64,000 bases of DNA from Hyperoodon ampullatus (taxonomy: Eukaryota > Chordata > Mammalia > Artiodactyla > Ziphiidae): positions 161,301,980 to 161,365,979 of the forward strand of contig OX457057.1 in NCBI GenBank assembly GCA_949752795.1, in the 5' to 3' direction. Position 1 is the first letter of the stretch, and every line of letters begins with the position of its first letter. Of the stretch, positions 1-10,959 are shown in pieces. The position numbers and the translations under genes were made by a program. A model generated the notes under the pieces. It saw only the letters and a list, made by a program, of their open reading frames with translations, was not told the DNA's origin and did not search any database.

Positions 1-38
1 AGAAAGAAAACACACACACACACCCTCTCTCTCTCATT
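1..38. repeat. Compound (CA)n/(CT)n microsatellite at the window edge
   Basis: CACACACA runs straight into CTCTCTCT at the left edge, within a CEP350 intron. Confidence 0.8.
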
Positions 39-1559
39 TGTATATGAGAAAATTATCTCTGGAATGATACACAAATTGTTAACACAAGTACCCTCCAGAA
101 AGGGGACCAGGAGGTTGGAGCACCAGAGTGATAGAGCTTTTCAATATACATCCTTTTCATCTTTCGAATTGTGAACCAAGTGAATTTATTATGTATTTGA
201 ACAAGTGAAATTAAAATGTCACTTTAGAATACAGTATATTGAGGGTTTTAATTTACACTGACAAAAAGTTGGCAGAAAACCAGTTCTTCACCGTTGGAAA
301 AAATAAATCCATTGCTCAGGACACTGGAAACCATATTCTGTTACGATTTCTGAAATGTATACTACTTGTCATTAGTTAGCCTCCCAAAAGTTGTATTCAT
401 AATATATTTTAATATGAAAATTAACATGTTAAAAATTAGTAAGTAAAAGGAATACACGAAATCCAGTCACAACTCAAAGGAAGTTACACTTAAGGTTTTC
501 ACTCTGGTTATTTAAGGTTGTCCTCTTTTTTAACTTTTAGATTTTTATAAATTATTAAATAAAATATAGATTCAAATCAACCATCTTGACTTTGCCTTAG
601 TGGAATAACTTTTGGAATTTCAGAACTTTGACTTCTAGAATGAACAAACCTTAAAGGTACAATCTGTATTTAATGGGTCTAATATAAGTATAGTCAAAGT
701 TTTGGATAATCACTATCTCAGAACCAACAAGAACATTCTGACCCCACCATTTGCTATCTGCTCTGTCAACAGTGTGGACAATTATTACTACATGGCACAC
801 AAACTACTAGAAGGATAAGAAAGAATTTTACTAAGGGAACTACCCACAATTTTATCACAAATTATGTAGAATAAAATGCTAGTTATCTTTTATCTAATTC
901 ACAATGAATAGCACTAGCAAAACGTAATAAACAACACAAAAAACTGGTAATTGCTCAAACTTTAGATAGTTAAATTTGTTCTGTTAAAATTAACAGAAGA
1001 AACAAATCTTGGCTGTATTTTGATCTTCATACATTTATCCAAACTAAAAACTGAACTTGAAAAAATATCCACAAAAGAAAGACCAGAATGGCAGGAATTT
1101 TAAGACAAAAGTCTAACACTGAGTAACCTCACCAATGAATCAACTCTTTATTAAAAATTTTATATGGGTGACCCTGTGAAAATAGTTTCAGGAACAAAAA
1201 AATGCAAACTCCTAAAAACCACCATATATAAAAACTTGAGTTGGGCCAAAAACAGATATTCTCTCTGAAAAGCATCTTCTCAGTGGAAATCTGATTTAAA
1301 TATTGTTTTCTTAAACATGGAGAAAACCCCTGTCAAAATTCGAAGGTTAAGGTAACAACAGGGTCCAAATGTCAGTGCCAAAATATTCTATAACCAAGTA
1401 TTAACTGGCACTGACTGAATTATCTTTCAAACATTACTTTTGAAAGAATTCCTAATAACAATCCAAATACAATGGAAGGATAAGAGCAATATTCTTTCAG
1501 TTCTCTGAAAGTTGTACTAATTTTTATTTTCTCTTTTGTTCAACTTATTAAATGTTCAT
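39..1559. other. CEP350 intron, nothing recognised
   Basis: AT-rich intronic DNA without an open frame, a recognisable repeat or a splice-bounded exon that I can support. Confidence 0.5.
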
Positions 1560-1732
1560 ATAGTGGTTCTCAAACTATAAGAACCTCGAGGGACTTGTTA
1601 AAAATTCCAATTCTGGACCCTATCTCCAGAAATTCTGATTTAGATCCAGTGTAGGATCCAGGAATCTGCCTTTTTAGCATGCATCCTGAATTAATTTTTT
1701 AAGGCATTAGATTTGAGAAGCACACCCTGTTC
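1560..1732. mobile_element. MER5-like hAT DNA transposon remnant
   Basis: It opens with TAGTGGTTCTCAAA and closes with TTTGAGAAGCAC, near-mirror ends typical of the non-autonomous MER5/Charlie group. The middle (GGACCC, AGAAATTCTGATT, AGGAATCTGC) also fits that family. Confidence 0.65.
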
Positions 1733-1825
1733 TAAAGATGGTCCTCTCTACTCAAATACATCCAAGGGAGAAAGGGAGACAAGGAGGCAGGAAGACAGAA
1801 AAAGACATAAAGACTGATTACAAAC

Positions 1826-2448
1826 CTTTATACGTCGGAGCAGGTGGTGCTGTTGCCACTTTCCTGACCTTTGCTGTCACTGAGCTATCAACATTAACAA
1901 CCATTACTGGATGGTCAATATGACCCAGATTCTGGCCCTGGTCATTTGTTTCTTCTGAGTGTTCCCACTGTTTCCTAATCCGCTCCTTGAGTTTTTCCAA
2001 TTTAACATCATGTTGTCGCCGCTTTAGGATATCTAATCTTTGGGAATTACAGGTACTAGTAGAAGACGGAGAAGAATCAGTTAACCGTAACACTTTTGAA
2101 TCAACATCACGGCCCATGTTACACACAGAAGCCTTCAAAGTGTTCTCATTTCCTTTTGCTCTATTAGGCTTTTCTTCATCACTTCTCATAGGAGCTGCCA
2201 TCTTAATCAAACATTCAGAATTTTGCAATGCATCAATTGTTGGTCGATCATTTAAAAATCTAACAACTGTATCATTGACGACAGATGATTGGGAGCTCTC
2301 AAAATCACAGCAATGTATATTCCGATCTTCCTGATTGCATATCATCCGGTTCCCACTCTCAGGCTTCTCTTCATTAACATCCACACAATATATATGCTTT
2401 GACTCTAAATGGCTGGGACTTATGTTGGACGGTGTACCATGGACTTCC
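1826..2448 (-). CDS. CEP350: CEP350 fifth coding exon, large (residues 131-338)
   Basis: This 623-base exon follows the acceptor AATAACAG and completes Arg131. It encodes 207 codons, beginning EVHGTPSNISPSHLESKHIY and ending VRKVATAPPAPTYK. It closes with one base of Gly339 before the donor GTTTGT at 1825. Residues near the end (RLDILKRRQHDVKLEKLKER) form a highly charged probable helix or coiled coil. The reading frame is fully open and closely follows the mammalian CEP350 order. Confidence 0.95.
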
Positions 2449-5400
2449 CTGTTATTAAAAAATAATTAGCTTTGAATGAAGAGTACAAAAACCAGTCATA
2501 CAAACTGAATAGAGAACTCTAAGCTAACATTAGAGACCCGAAAAACCTAGAAGTTCCAGTAAGTTAAAAAAACCAAAATAACCATTACTACTATTAAAAT
2601 TCAGGGCTTCCCTGGTGGCGCAGTGGTTGAGAGTCCGCCTGACGATGCAGGGGACATGGGTTTGTGCCCCGGTCCGGGAAGATCCCACATGCCACGGAGC
2701 GGCTGGGCCCGTGAGTCATGGCCACTGAGCCTGCGCGTCCAGAGCCTGTGCTCCGCAATGGGAGAGGCCACAACAGTGAGAGGCCCGCGTACCGCAAAAA
2801 AAAAAAAAAAAAAAAAAAAATTCAATGCTCAGTGCCTCCTGTGTATCAAAGTTTAGATTATGGCAAATAATCTAAATCATAATCTGCATGTTATAAAATA
2901 AGAAATATGCAAAAGATGCATAGAGAGATTTCCTTAAGAACCCCAGAAAACAGGATTACAATCTGACTTTGCATATTCACTGGACACTATTACCAAAATG
3001 TACATTTTACTTCTCCATGAAATCTTAAGAATTAGGAAAAAAAAGTTCTCAAATTCTGACATTTCATATGTATAACTTCTAAATAATGTACCAAATTAGC
3101 AAATAGATTGGGAGTAGAAATAAAGTGGAAGTACAGTAAATATTTTCCTCCAAATGAATGTGGTTAGTAAAGTTTAACCTCTCTGAAACACAGACAACTT
3201 TTCTGGCAGCTTCAAATTATGTAAAGCATATCTAGAAACACCACAATAAGCAAAGAAGACTGGACACAGCCAAAGTACATATCACAAAGTCCATGTTCTC
3301 TATTCATAAAAACACTAGCAAAAGTATTCCTTAACAACTATTTTTATTTTACATATCATTCTAATAAGTTATATTTTAGGAACAGAGCAGTTAATTAAAA
3401 GGGAGGTTAATGAAGACAAGCCTCAGCAGAAGGAAGAATACATGAAAAACTACCCAACAGGGACTTCCCTGGTGGCGCAGTGGTTAAGAATCTGTCTGCC
3501 AATGCAGGGGACACGGGTTCGATCCATGGTCTGGGAAGATCCCACATGCCACGGAGCAACTAAGCCCATGCACCACAGCTACTGAGCCTATGCTCTAGAG
3601 CCCGTGAGCCACAACTACTGAGTCTGCATGCCACAACTACTGAAGCCCACAAGCCCTAGAGCCCGCACACTGCAACTACTGGGCCCGCGCACAACTACTG
3701 AGCCCATGCTTCGCAACTACTGAAGCCCACACCCTCTAGGGCCTGGATGCTGCAACTACTGAGACCTGCGCGCCTAGAGCCTGTGCTCCACAACAAGAGA
3801 AGACACCGCAATGAGAAGCCTGAGCACCTCAATGAAGAGTAGTCCCCGCTAGCGGCAACTAGAGAAAGCCCGTGCAAAGCAACGAAGACCCAACACAGCC
3901 AAAAAATAAATAAATAAAATTTTTTAAAAAAGAAAAGAAAAAGAAAAACTACCCAACAAAGTTATAAAAGCAGATAAACAACCATCTGAACCTGCAAGGT
4001 CTGAAAGAGTAGCATTTACCACATGTGGCAACTGAGCAATTGAATGTGGTTAGTCCAAACTGAGATGTGCTATAATGTAAATTACATACCAGATTTTAAA
4101 GATTTAAAACAAAAAAGAATGTAAAACATCTTTGTGTGTGTGTATGTGACTATTAAAAATCTTTAAATTACATATGTGTGGTTCACATTAATGGTTCCAT
4201 TGTAAGTGATCTAAATGTTTCATGTATAGGCATAAAATTCTAAATGCCACAAAAATTCTTAGAGTCATGACTCTATTACAGCATAATATGGTAATTTTGT
4301 ATCTATTGTGAGTGCACGAGTGTGTGCGTTTTTCTAAGGAGATAGTCCACAGTTTTCATCAGATTCTCACTGGGGTCCATGACCCAAAAAATATTAGACC
4401 CTGTTCTGAATGGCTGACTATTAAACAAGTTGGGGGCTGAGAACTGAGTTCTGTAGCTTCTCTCTGTAGAGATCAAGACTAAATTCAATTATTTTCACTA
4501 CCTTGACCAGACTGCAACAATTCACAGGTCTAAAATTAGCACATGTAGAGAATAAAATAAAGCATAAAATGGTAGGTTATCTACCATGCTTCTATCTTAA
4601 AAAGGGAAGAACTCACCAAAAAAAAAAAAATGTAATTTCACAGTCTTTCAATCACTCACTAATTAAATATTCACTATACAGTTCTTTCAACTTTTCTATG
4701 AATATGAAAATTTTCATAATAAAATGTTGGAAAAAATATCTAGAATACTTAGTAAACAACAGGCATTAAGATAATGCTTTGAGAATAAGACAGATTTACA
4801 GTCTTAGATAAACTAATGTAATGGGTAGTTATGGAATCAAAATATAATGCAACATGAAAGTGCTCTAAGAGAGGAAGCACAGAAGAAGGGTTAAATAAGC
4901 TGGAGAATGAACTGGGGTAGAAACAGATCTGGCAATGTTTCATACAGAAGGTGATAAAAGAAACTGAATAATTCATTTGTAGGAAACATATTTATTACAG
5001 TGGCAGTGGTCTGGAGCAAATATTACTACTTCTTCTCCCCAAATATTCCATCTGTAAAAGAACAGAAAGTCAGCATTTCATAATATAAAAGATTTTGCTT
5101 TACCTTTTTGGAAAATGAAAAAGGTAATAATACTAGATCCAGAGTGCTATGAAAAACTGAGAAAATAAACTATACTCTTACTATAAATACTACAGAGTAA
5201 CTATTTGATAATTTTAAAAAACAAAACAAACAAAAAAACACTAACCTGTAAGAAACCAAAGGTTCACGAAATTCCACACGATTAATTTTCTTTACGTTAC
5301 TCTCCAGGGTGGTAGCTCTGAGAGGACTACGAGATTTCTCTTTTCGTGATTTAGAAGATTTGGAGGTTGGAGCATTAACCCAAGAATCATCCAGGTATCT

Positions 5401-8400
5401 ACCATCTGAAGAAAAAGGAAATCTATGAGAACATATGATATAAAATACGACTGTCTCTGAATGTGGCTAGTATTTAAGAAAATAACTTAGGTATCTATTA
5501 TTTCTGAAATCCCTGGTTGGATATTATATAAGTAGATGGGAAAAATTCAGGTTAAATTATTACAGTAACTCAACTTATACAGAAAGACTATATTCTGAGC
5601 AAACAATGCAAAATAAAACTCTACATAAAAAATTCCTTTTTGTCAAAAGTTCTGACTCAAAAAAAGAAGTATCAGATAAAACCCAAGACTCACAGATTAA
5701 TAAAAAAGAATCACAGTATCGGTGGAAAGTACTAACCTGCAGGTTTATCCCACTAATTATGCAACCACAGAATTAAATATATGAAAGGTAACCAAAGAAA
5801 ATATTTACACTGTGTCAATTTATGATAGTATCTCTAAGACAGATATTCCAATTTTGATTTTAAACCCCAACAAAAAAATATAAATCTTAAGTCAACTAAA
5901 TTTCAAAGTGATATACCTGTGAATTAAAAAAAAAAAAAAGACATTATAACCCTAAAGGCTCAAAATCAAATTCTCATTAACAACAAATGAAAACTCGCTA
6001 TCAAAGGTGATGCAGTGGTGCTAAGTCCCTGATCAAAAGATGGTGAAAATGTCATCTACAGTCACTGAATACAAGGCTGCTTCGTAACTACTCAGTACCA
6101 AAGAAAAAAAAACTAAATGCTGATGAGGTATATAGTCTCTGACAAAAGAACAAGGAAATACATGGGACTATAAGAAGAAATTAAGTTGAAATAAAACATC
6201 AAAATTCATATTTAATATATTTATATCTTTGGAATTAACCTCATACATACCTTTTCTACTTATTTTTCTGGTAGCACTTGCAGAAGATTTCTTGGTATCC
6301 ATGACAGAATCAAACACAGCTGTACTCGTAGGGGTTACTTCCAATTTGTTTTCAATGTGTCTCAGCTAAAGTTTAAACACCATCAAAACAAACAGTTAAT
6401 CCTGTAAATTAACCAGCTACCACCAATTTAATTAGTTATTTAAAACTATACTGTCCAACACCTTTCTCCAAAGTAGAAAAAACTTAGGAATGCTTTATTT
6501 TAATTAAAAAAAATAGCTTTCCCATTATTTACTACTTAAGCTCTACTAACAACTGGCTCAATGCTGCCCAAATCTGGACAAGAAAATCAGAGTCTGTAGA
6601 ACATCAAGGAGTTTCTATTTGTCCTGTTGACCTATTTTTTTAATCACTGAGTTTTTTAAAAGCAGTAAATTTTCTGACATTGTATGTTGCGTATCATTAA
6701 GCTACGTATTTGTGCATTTCTATATATTTTATGCATTTTACATGCAAAAATGAGGAAAAACAATTCAGCTAGACTAAAATTTAGGACTATTCAAAGAGCC
6801 ACGACTTTTTTGTTTTGTTTTGTTTTTGGCTGCATTGGTTCTTCACTGCTGCGCACGGGCTTTCTCTAGTTGCAGCGAGCAGGGGCCACTCTTCGTTGTG
6901 GTGTGTGGGCTTCTCACTGCAGTGGCTTCTCTTGTTGCAGAGCACGGGCTCTAGGCTCACGGGCTTCAGTAGTTGTGGCTTGCAGGCTCTAGAGCGCAGG
7001 CTCAGTAGTTGTGGTGCACAGGCTTAGTTGCTCCACAGCATGTGGGATCTTCCCAGACTAGGGCTCGAACCCACGCCCCCTTCATTGGCAGGTGGATTCT
7101 TAACCACTGCACCACCAGGGAAGCCTGCCACAATGTTTTATAGTTTTATATCTACAGAATAAGTTTCACAATAAGGACAAAGTTCACAAGATAGAATTCA
7201 GGTTTCCATACGCTTTACAATTTAAGTCGACTTTTGATATTACCACCAATGATTTTAAAAAGCATTTTCCCCACACATGCTTACAAGAGAAAACTTGAAA
7301 AAAACAGAAAACAGAAAAAAATAAAATTAAAATCATCAAAATTCCACCACACAGAGATAGAAACTTTGTGTAAAATGCTGATTTATCTTCTTTCAGATTT
7401 TTGCAGTGCAATGTACTCACAAGATTGGAATAATCCTTTATATATCAATAGTTTTGTATCAGACGTTTTCCCCCATTTATATTATGAACCACTTATCCCT
7501 AAAAATTCTTTTTAAAAGCCCAATAATTTTTTTGGAAAACAACTATTAACAGTTCAGCTCTAAATTAGTTTAGCTCTAAATTAAACTGGGGATAGAAACT
7601 ATTCCTATGTTGTAGATGTACAATACTCATGTAGAAGAGAGAGAATATATACTGATTGCTGTATTCACGGGGCCAAAATTTTGACTCTGCATTATGACCA
7701 AACCTAGGTTATAGTACCTTTTCCGGATTGATTTTCAAACCAAAAGATTAGGGGACAGAAAACACCATGTTCAGACAGTAAACAAATAGATAATTCGAAC
7801 TCAGGTAGAATACAAAAGGAAACAAACAAAATATATATTAGAAGAGTAATTTGCCTGAAAAAGAAAAAAGGAAAAGGTCTCTCTTTGAAGAAGCTATGTA
7901 TCACTTGCCAAATTTGGATTTCTAAACTCCAGACAAGATTGGACAGAACATAAATGAGAACATTTGCCCATAATCATGCTTCTTCAGCAGTGCTAAGAAA
8001 AAACAGATTGCTATTGCCACAAAAAATGAGGAGGTAACTCACAGTCCACTCAAGGAAAAGCTGTTCCTTTCATTTCCTGACTGAGCCTTTTACATAGACA
8101 CAGCCCCACCTTCTCAAATACATTCTATGCTTTAAATCTTCATCTCAACACACCAATTGAGCAAATTTATTAAAGCAGAATAAACAGTACAAATTATCTT
8201 AATCTTTTATATGCCATAGTGTTAATGTTTCTGATACTTAGTGTCTTAATTATTGCTTTACTGTCTAATAGTTGTCATTAATGTTCATTTTGTAACATAT
8301 AGTATATAACTTCTTACAGAAATGTTTAACCTTATTTTCTTATCAAAAAAGCACTACAGAAAAAAATTGTAATCTATTCAATCATAACAGGCAATCAATT

Positions 8401-9602
8401 TTAGACAAGAAAGAAATAAATGGAACCTGTAATTACTTACAGCAGCCTTGGTCTGAGAAAGTGCATCCCATGGTGTGGTTATATCTGCTGGGCAATATTG
8501 ATATTTACTGAATTAGAATCTCTGAAGTGTACCTTGGAATCTGCATTTTAATAGGTCCCAAATGCACTCAAAAGTTTGAGAATCACTTTATTAGGCAGAA
8601 CTATTCCCCAGCAAGTGCTTTATTATATTAAGCCAAAACACGATTCCTCTCCTATCCTCTAAAGCCGAGCTTCCCAATATAAGGTTTAGTTGTATTAGAC
8701 ACTGATCCCACTAGTCCTTAGGACAACTGGACTAACACCCCCCCGCCACCTACACTCCATCAGACATCTCTAACAATAAGCATCCTCAGTTTAAAAGTAT
8801 CCTCAGTTTATCCCAATGAGCTGAACAAATACAAAATATAGTATTGCACTGCATTTCATATTATGATATGAAAAGACTGGAAAACTACTCCAGACTTCAA
8901 TCTACTAGTAGAAACAAGGTAACATCTATTTAGTCTTTCAGATAACAGCCCTTCAAAGAGTTTAAGTCTATATATTTCCCTTGAGTCATCCTTCTCTAGG
9001 ATAACTATTTTCATCTCCTCCAAATGCCCCTCATGTGACGTGATATCCAGATCCCTCACAAACCCAATAATCTTGCTCCAGATATACTCCAGTTTGTCAA
9101 CGTCCCTCAAAAAATATCATGCCTTAAATTAAAGTTACCCCCAATGCATCACTTAAAAAAAAAAAAAAAGAGTTCAATGAGACTATTGTTTTTGTTATCT
9201 GTGCACTACAGGTCTCTAACTATATTGGGAGCTGTATGATATTTATTAACATTAAGTCAGAATTTGTAAGATATTGTATATAACTAATTTTACATATACT
9301 GATTCATTTTTAAAAAGGATGTTTTCCCTTACAAAACAGTTTACTATTGGGTGCCTTTGAATATAAGGTATCTTGTATATTTAAAACAAAACTGAATTTT
9401 AAAAATTATTTATCCACTTGTTATAAATCAAAGCATATGGATAATTTTCATTTACTGAATAGCCCAGAATTTTAGGCACATGACCTAAACAAACCATTAA
9501 GTTCAGTTTCAAAAAAAACCAAATCATACCTTGAACAGTATCCGTGCTTTGAGAGTTCCTTGGATTTGGTAAAGGCACCTCTTTTGATTTGCTGCTCCTC
9601 AT
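1826..9602 (-). CDS. CEP350: CEP350, N-terminal coding part (five joined exons, continues off the left edge)
   Basis: Centrosome-associated protein 350 is a very large (about 3,100 residues in human) scaffold of centrioles and centrosomes that anchors microtubules and works with FOP/CEP43; its CAP-Gly domain lies near the C-terminus and is not in this window. The coding exons, in transcript order, are 9602-9530, 8484-8441, 6365-6251, 5405-5246 and 2448-1826. Joined, they give residues 1-338 plus one base of codon 339 with no stop and matching phases (1,1,1,2... each junction checked). The N-terminus MRSSKSKEVPLPNPRNSQS is that of mammalian CEP350. The segment is polar and basic, with a charged, likely helical stretch near the end (LDILKRRQHDVKLEKLKERI). 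The start is supported by an in-frame TAA four codons upstream if the exon begins at 9615. Donors are GTATGA, GTAAGT, GTATGT, GTTAGT and GTTTGT. Gene identity rests on recalled family sequence; exon edges are read directly. Confidence 0.95.
2604..2816 (+). mobile_element. CHR SINE, short subtype
   Basis: It starts GGCTTCCCTGGTGGCGCAG and carries the tRNA-derived head, the GCGGCTGGGCCCGTGAGTC middle of the short subtype, and a long A-tail. The target duplication AAAATTCA is at 2596-2603 and 2817-2824. It lies in a CEP350 intron, antisense to the gene, about 155 bases from the large coding exon. Confidence 0.92.
3460..3942 (+). mobile_element. CHR SINE, long subtype, with 16 bp target duplication
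   Basis: This is a full-length long-subtype copy with repeated CACAACTACTGAGCC blocks. The perfect 16 bp duplication GAAAAACTACCCAACA lies at 3444-3459 and 3943-3958. The tail reads AATAAATAAATAAAA, TTTTTT, then A-rich, which is the layout of T+ type SINEs. Confidence 0.95.
4003..4415. repeat. Ancient interspersed repeat(s), family not assigned
   Basis: ACATGTGGCAACTGAGCA followed by GAGATGTGCTATAATGTAAA, and later TTTCATCAGATTCTCA with GGTCCATGACCC, recall common decayed mammalian DNA-transposon-like repeats. I cannot name the families with confidence. Confidence 0.35.
5246..5405 (-). CDS. CEP350: CEP350 fourth coding exon (residues 78-131)
   Basis: This 160-base exon follows a strong acceptor (TTCCTTTTTCTTCAG). 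It encodes DGRYLDDSWVNAPTSKSSKS, then a basic RKEKSRSPLR stretch and a second part ending REPLVSY, with two bases of codon 131. The donor is AG|GTTAGT. The RS-rich basic stretch is a plausible phosphorylation or microtubule-contact region (inference). Confidence 0.93.
6251..6365 (-). CDS. CEP350: CEP350 third coding exon (residues 40-77)
   Basis: This 115-base exon follows the acceptor ACTTTAG and encodes LRHIENKLEVTPTSTAVFDS and onward to KISRK, with one extra base for codon 78. The donor is G|GTATGT. The segment is polar and rich in Ser, Thr and Lys, and no catalytic motif is visible. The phase agrees with the exons on both sides. Confidence 0.93.
6806..7126 (-). mobile_element. CHR SINE, long subtype, minus orientation
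   Basis: The reverse complement begins GGCTTCCCTGGTGGTGCAG and ends in a CAAAACAAAACAAAA-type tail. The probable target duplication is GCCAC(G/A)A at both ends. It is in the same orientation as CEP350 and inverted relative to the copies at 3460 and 10038. Confidence 0.9.
7135..8440. other. CEP350 intron, nothing recognised
   Basis: AT-rich intronic sequence between the SINE at 7126 and the exon at 8441. I found no repeat family, RNA gene or conserved frame. The introns at 2825-3443, 4416-5245, 5406-6250 and 6366-6805 are likewise featureless. Confidence 0.45.
8441..8484 (-). CDS. CEP350: CEP350 second coding exon (residues 25-39)
   Basis: This 44-base exon follows the acceptor CCCAGCAG and completes codon 25 (Asp). 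It encodes ITTPWDALSQTKAA and ends exactly on a codon before the donor GTAAGT. Human CEP350 has the same segment with Ser in place of Pro. It is too short to appear as an open reading frame and was found by phase and family match. Confidence 0.93.
8510..8592. mobile_element. MER5-like hAT fragment
   Basis: The sequence GGAATCTGCATTTTAATAGG followed by AGTTTGAGAATCACTT matches the inner part and terminal repeat of MER5-type elements. The other end is missing. Confidence 0.5.
8640..9115 (-). mobile_element. Ancient CR1/L3-like LINE fragment
   Basis: Minus-strand translation near 9110 reads DVDKLEYIWSKIIGFVRDLD, then TSHEGHLEEMKI. This resembles the reverse-transcriptase C-terminal pattern of CR1-clade LINEs (LERVQRRATRMVRGLE followed by SYEERLKELG). 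It is heavily decayed and cannot be functional. Assignment is by protein-pattern memory. Confidence 0.45.
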
Positions 9603-9615
9603 CCTGCCAATTTAC
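9530..9615 (-). CDS. CEP350: CEP350 start-codon exon (coding 9602-9530)
   Basis: The ATG is at 9602-9600 with A at -3. The coding part encodes residues 1-24 (MRSSKSKEVPL... DTVQ) and ends with the first base of codon 25. The donor is G|GTATGA, with the intron starting at 9529. The preferred acceptor is TTGCAG before 9615, leaving 13 bases of 5' UTR that include an in-frame TAA (9614-9612). A second AG at 9605-9604 forms a 12 bp tandem acceptor. The pyrimidine tract upstream is poor. Coding assignment is firm; the exact 5' edge is less so. Confidence 0.9.
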
Positions 9616-9813
9616 CTGCAATCACATCATCAGCATTCACTGAAAATCAGTATTATAATATTAGTAAAGAAAATGCCCTATCTTGCCTTTCATGAAAGTC
9701 AGAAAAGAATTTTGTCATCTCTAAAAGTTATATCTGTATTTTCTTAAGAGTTCCTGATAATCTAATAACTTTATTTTTGCTTGGAAAACTAAACCATTAA
9801 AAATTGTATCATG

Positions 9814-10028
9814 TGGGCTTCCCTGGTGGCACAGTGGTTGAGAGTCCGCTTGCCGATGCAGGGGATGCAGGTTCGTGCCCCGGTCCGGGAAGATCCCACA
9901 TGCCGCGGAGCGGCTGTGCCCGTGAGCCATGGCTGCTGAGCCTGCGCGTCCGGAGCCTGTGCTCTGCAACGGGAGAGGCCCCAACAGTGAGAGGCCCGCG
10001 AACCAAAAAAAAAAAAAAAAAAAAAAAA
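9814..10028 (+). mobile_element. CHR SINE, short subtype (first of a three-SINE cluster)
   Basis: This is a typical short-subtype body with a long A-tail. The target duplication TGTATCATG is at 9805-9813 and 10029-10037. It starts only about 200 bases from the acceptor of the CEP350 start-codon exon. Confidence 0.93.
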
Positions 10029-10037
10029 TGTATCATG

Positions 10038-10393
10038 GGCTTCCCTGGTGACCCAGTGGTTAAGGATCTGCCTGCCAATGCAGGGGACATGGATTCGGGC
10101 CCTGGTCCGGGAAGATCTCACACGGCGCAGAGCAACTTAGCCCATGTGCCACAACTACTGAGCCTGCGCTCTAGAGGCCTCAAGCCACAACTACTGAGGC
10201 TGCGTACCACAACTACTGAAGCCTGCGTGCCTAGCCTGTGCTCCTCAACAAGAGAAGCTACCACAACAAGAAGCCCGCGCACCACAACGGAGAGTAGCCC
10301 CCTGCTCACCGCAACTAGAGAAAGCCTGCACACAATAATGAAGACCCAACACAGCCAAAAATAAATAAATATTTTTTAAAAATTAAAAAAAGA
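10038..10393 (+). mobile_element. CHR SINE, long subtype (second of cluster)
   Basis: It begins GGCTTCCCTGGTGACCCAG immediately after the duplicated site of the preceding SINE. It runs through the long-subtype body to CAGCCAAAAATAAATAAAT, then T6 and an A-rich tail. Confidence 0.9.
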
Positions 10394-10683
10394 AAGAATC
10401 CACCTGCCAATGGAGGGGACATGGGTTTGAGCCCTGGTCCAGGAAGATCCCACATGCCGTGGAGCAACTAAGCCCGTGCGCCACAACTACTGAAACCTGC
10501 GCACCTAGAGCCTGTACTCCACAACAAGAGAAGCCACTGCAATGAGAAGCCTGCACACTGCAACAAAGACTAGCCCTCACTCGCTGCAACTGCAACTGGA
10601 GAAAGACTGTGCGTAGCAACGAAGAACCAATGCAGCCAAAAATAGATAAATAAATAAAATATAAATAAATTTTTTAAAAAAAG
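10394..10683 (+). mobile_element. CHR SINE, long subtype lacking its first ~30 bases (third of cluster)
   Basis: It starts inside the tRNA-derived head (AAGAATCCACCTGCCAATGG) and continues to a tail of AATAAA repeats, T6 and A. The missing 5' end suggests truncation or loss when the preceding copy inserted. Confidence 0.85.
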
Positions 10684-10695
10684 AAGAGGAGCTTA

Positions 10696-10940
10696 ATTTT
10701 CCTCTCGTTGAATGTAGGCTGGACTTAGTGGTTCACTTTTAACAAATCAAATGTGGTAGAAGTGACAGTGTGACTTTCAAGCCTAAGTCATCAAAGGCAT
10801 TGCTTGTTCTCTCTCCCTCTCTCTTAAGGATCCAGCTGCCATGTCATGAGGACAGTCAAGCAGCCCTATGAAGAGGTCCATGTGGCAAAAAAAAACTGAG
10901 GCTTCCTGCCTACAGCCATATGAGTGAACTATCCTGGAAG
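10696..10940 (+). repeat. Ancient interspersed repeat related to 33165-33485
   Basis: The block with GGTAGAAGTGACAGTGTGAC, CTGCCATGTCATGAGGACA and AGCAGCCCTATGAAGAGGT resembles a common mammalian LTR-like repeat. It shares its opening part with the copy near 33240. The family name is not certain. Confidence 0.45.
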
Positions 10941-10959
10941 TGGAGTTAGCCAGCAAGAG

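Noticed and set aside
9804..10364. Open frames of 70-186 residues overlapping CHR SINEs (also at 2601, 17129, 25678, 42758, 49413 and others)
   Set aside because: They are translations of SINE sequence; the same Ser/Arg/Leu-rich peptides recur at every copy in both orientations.
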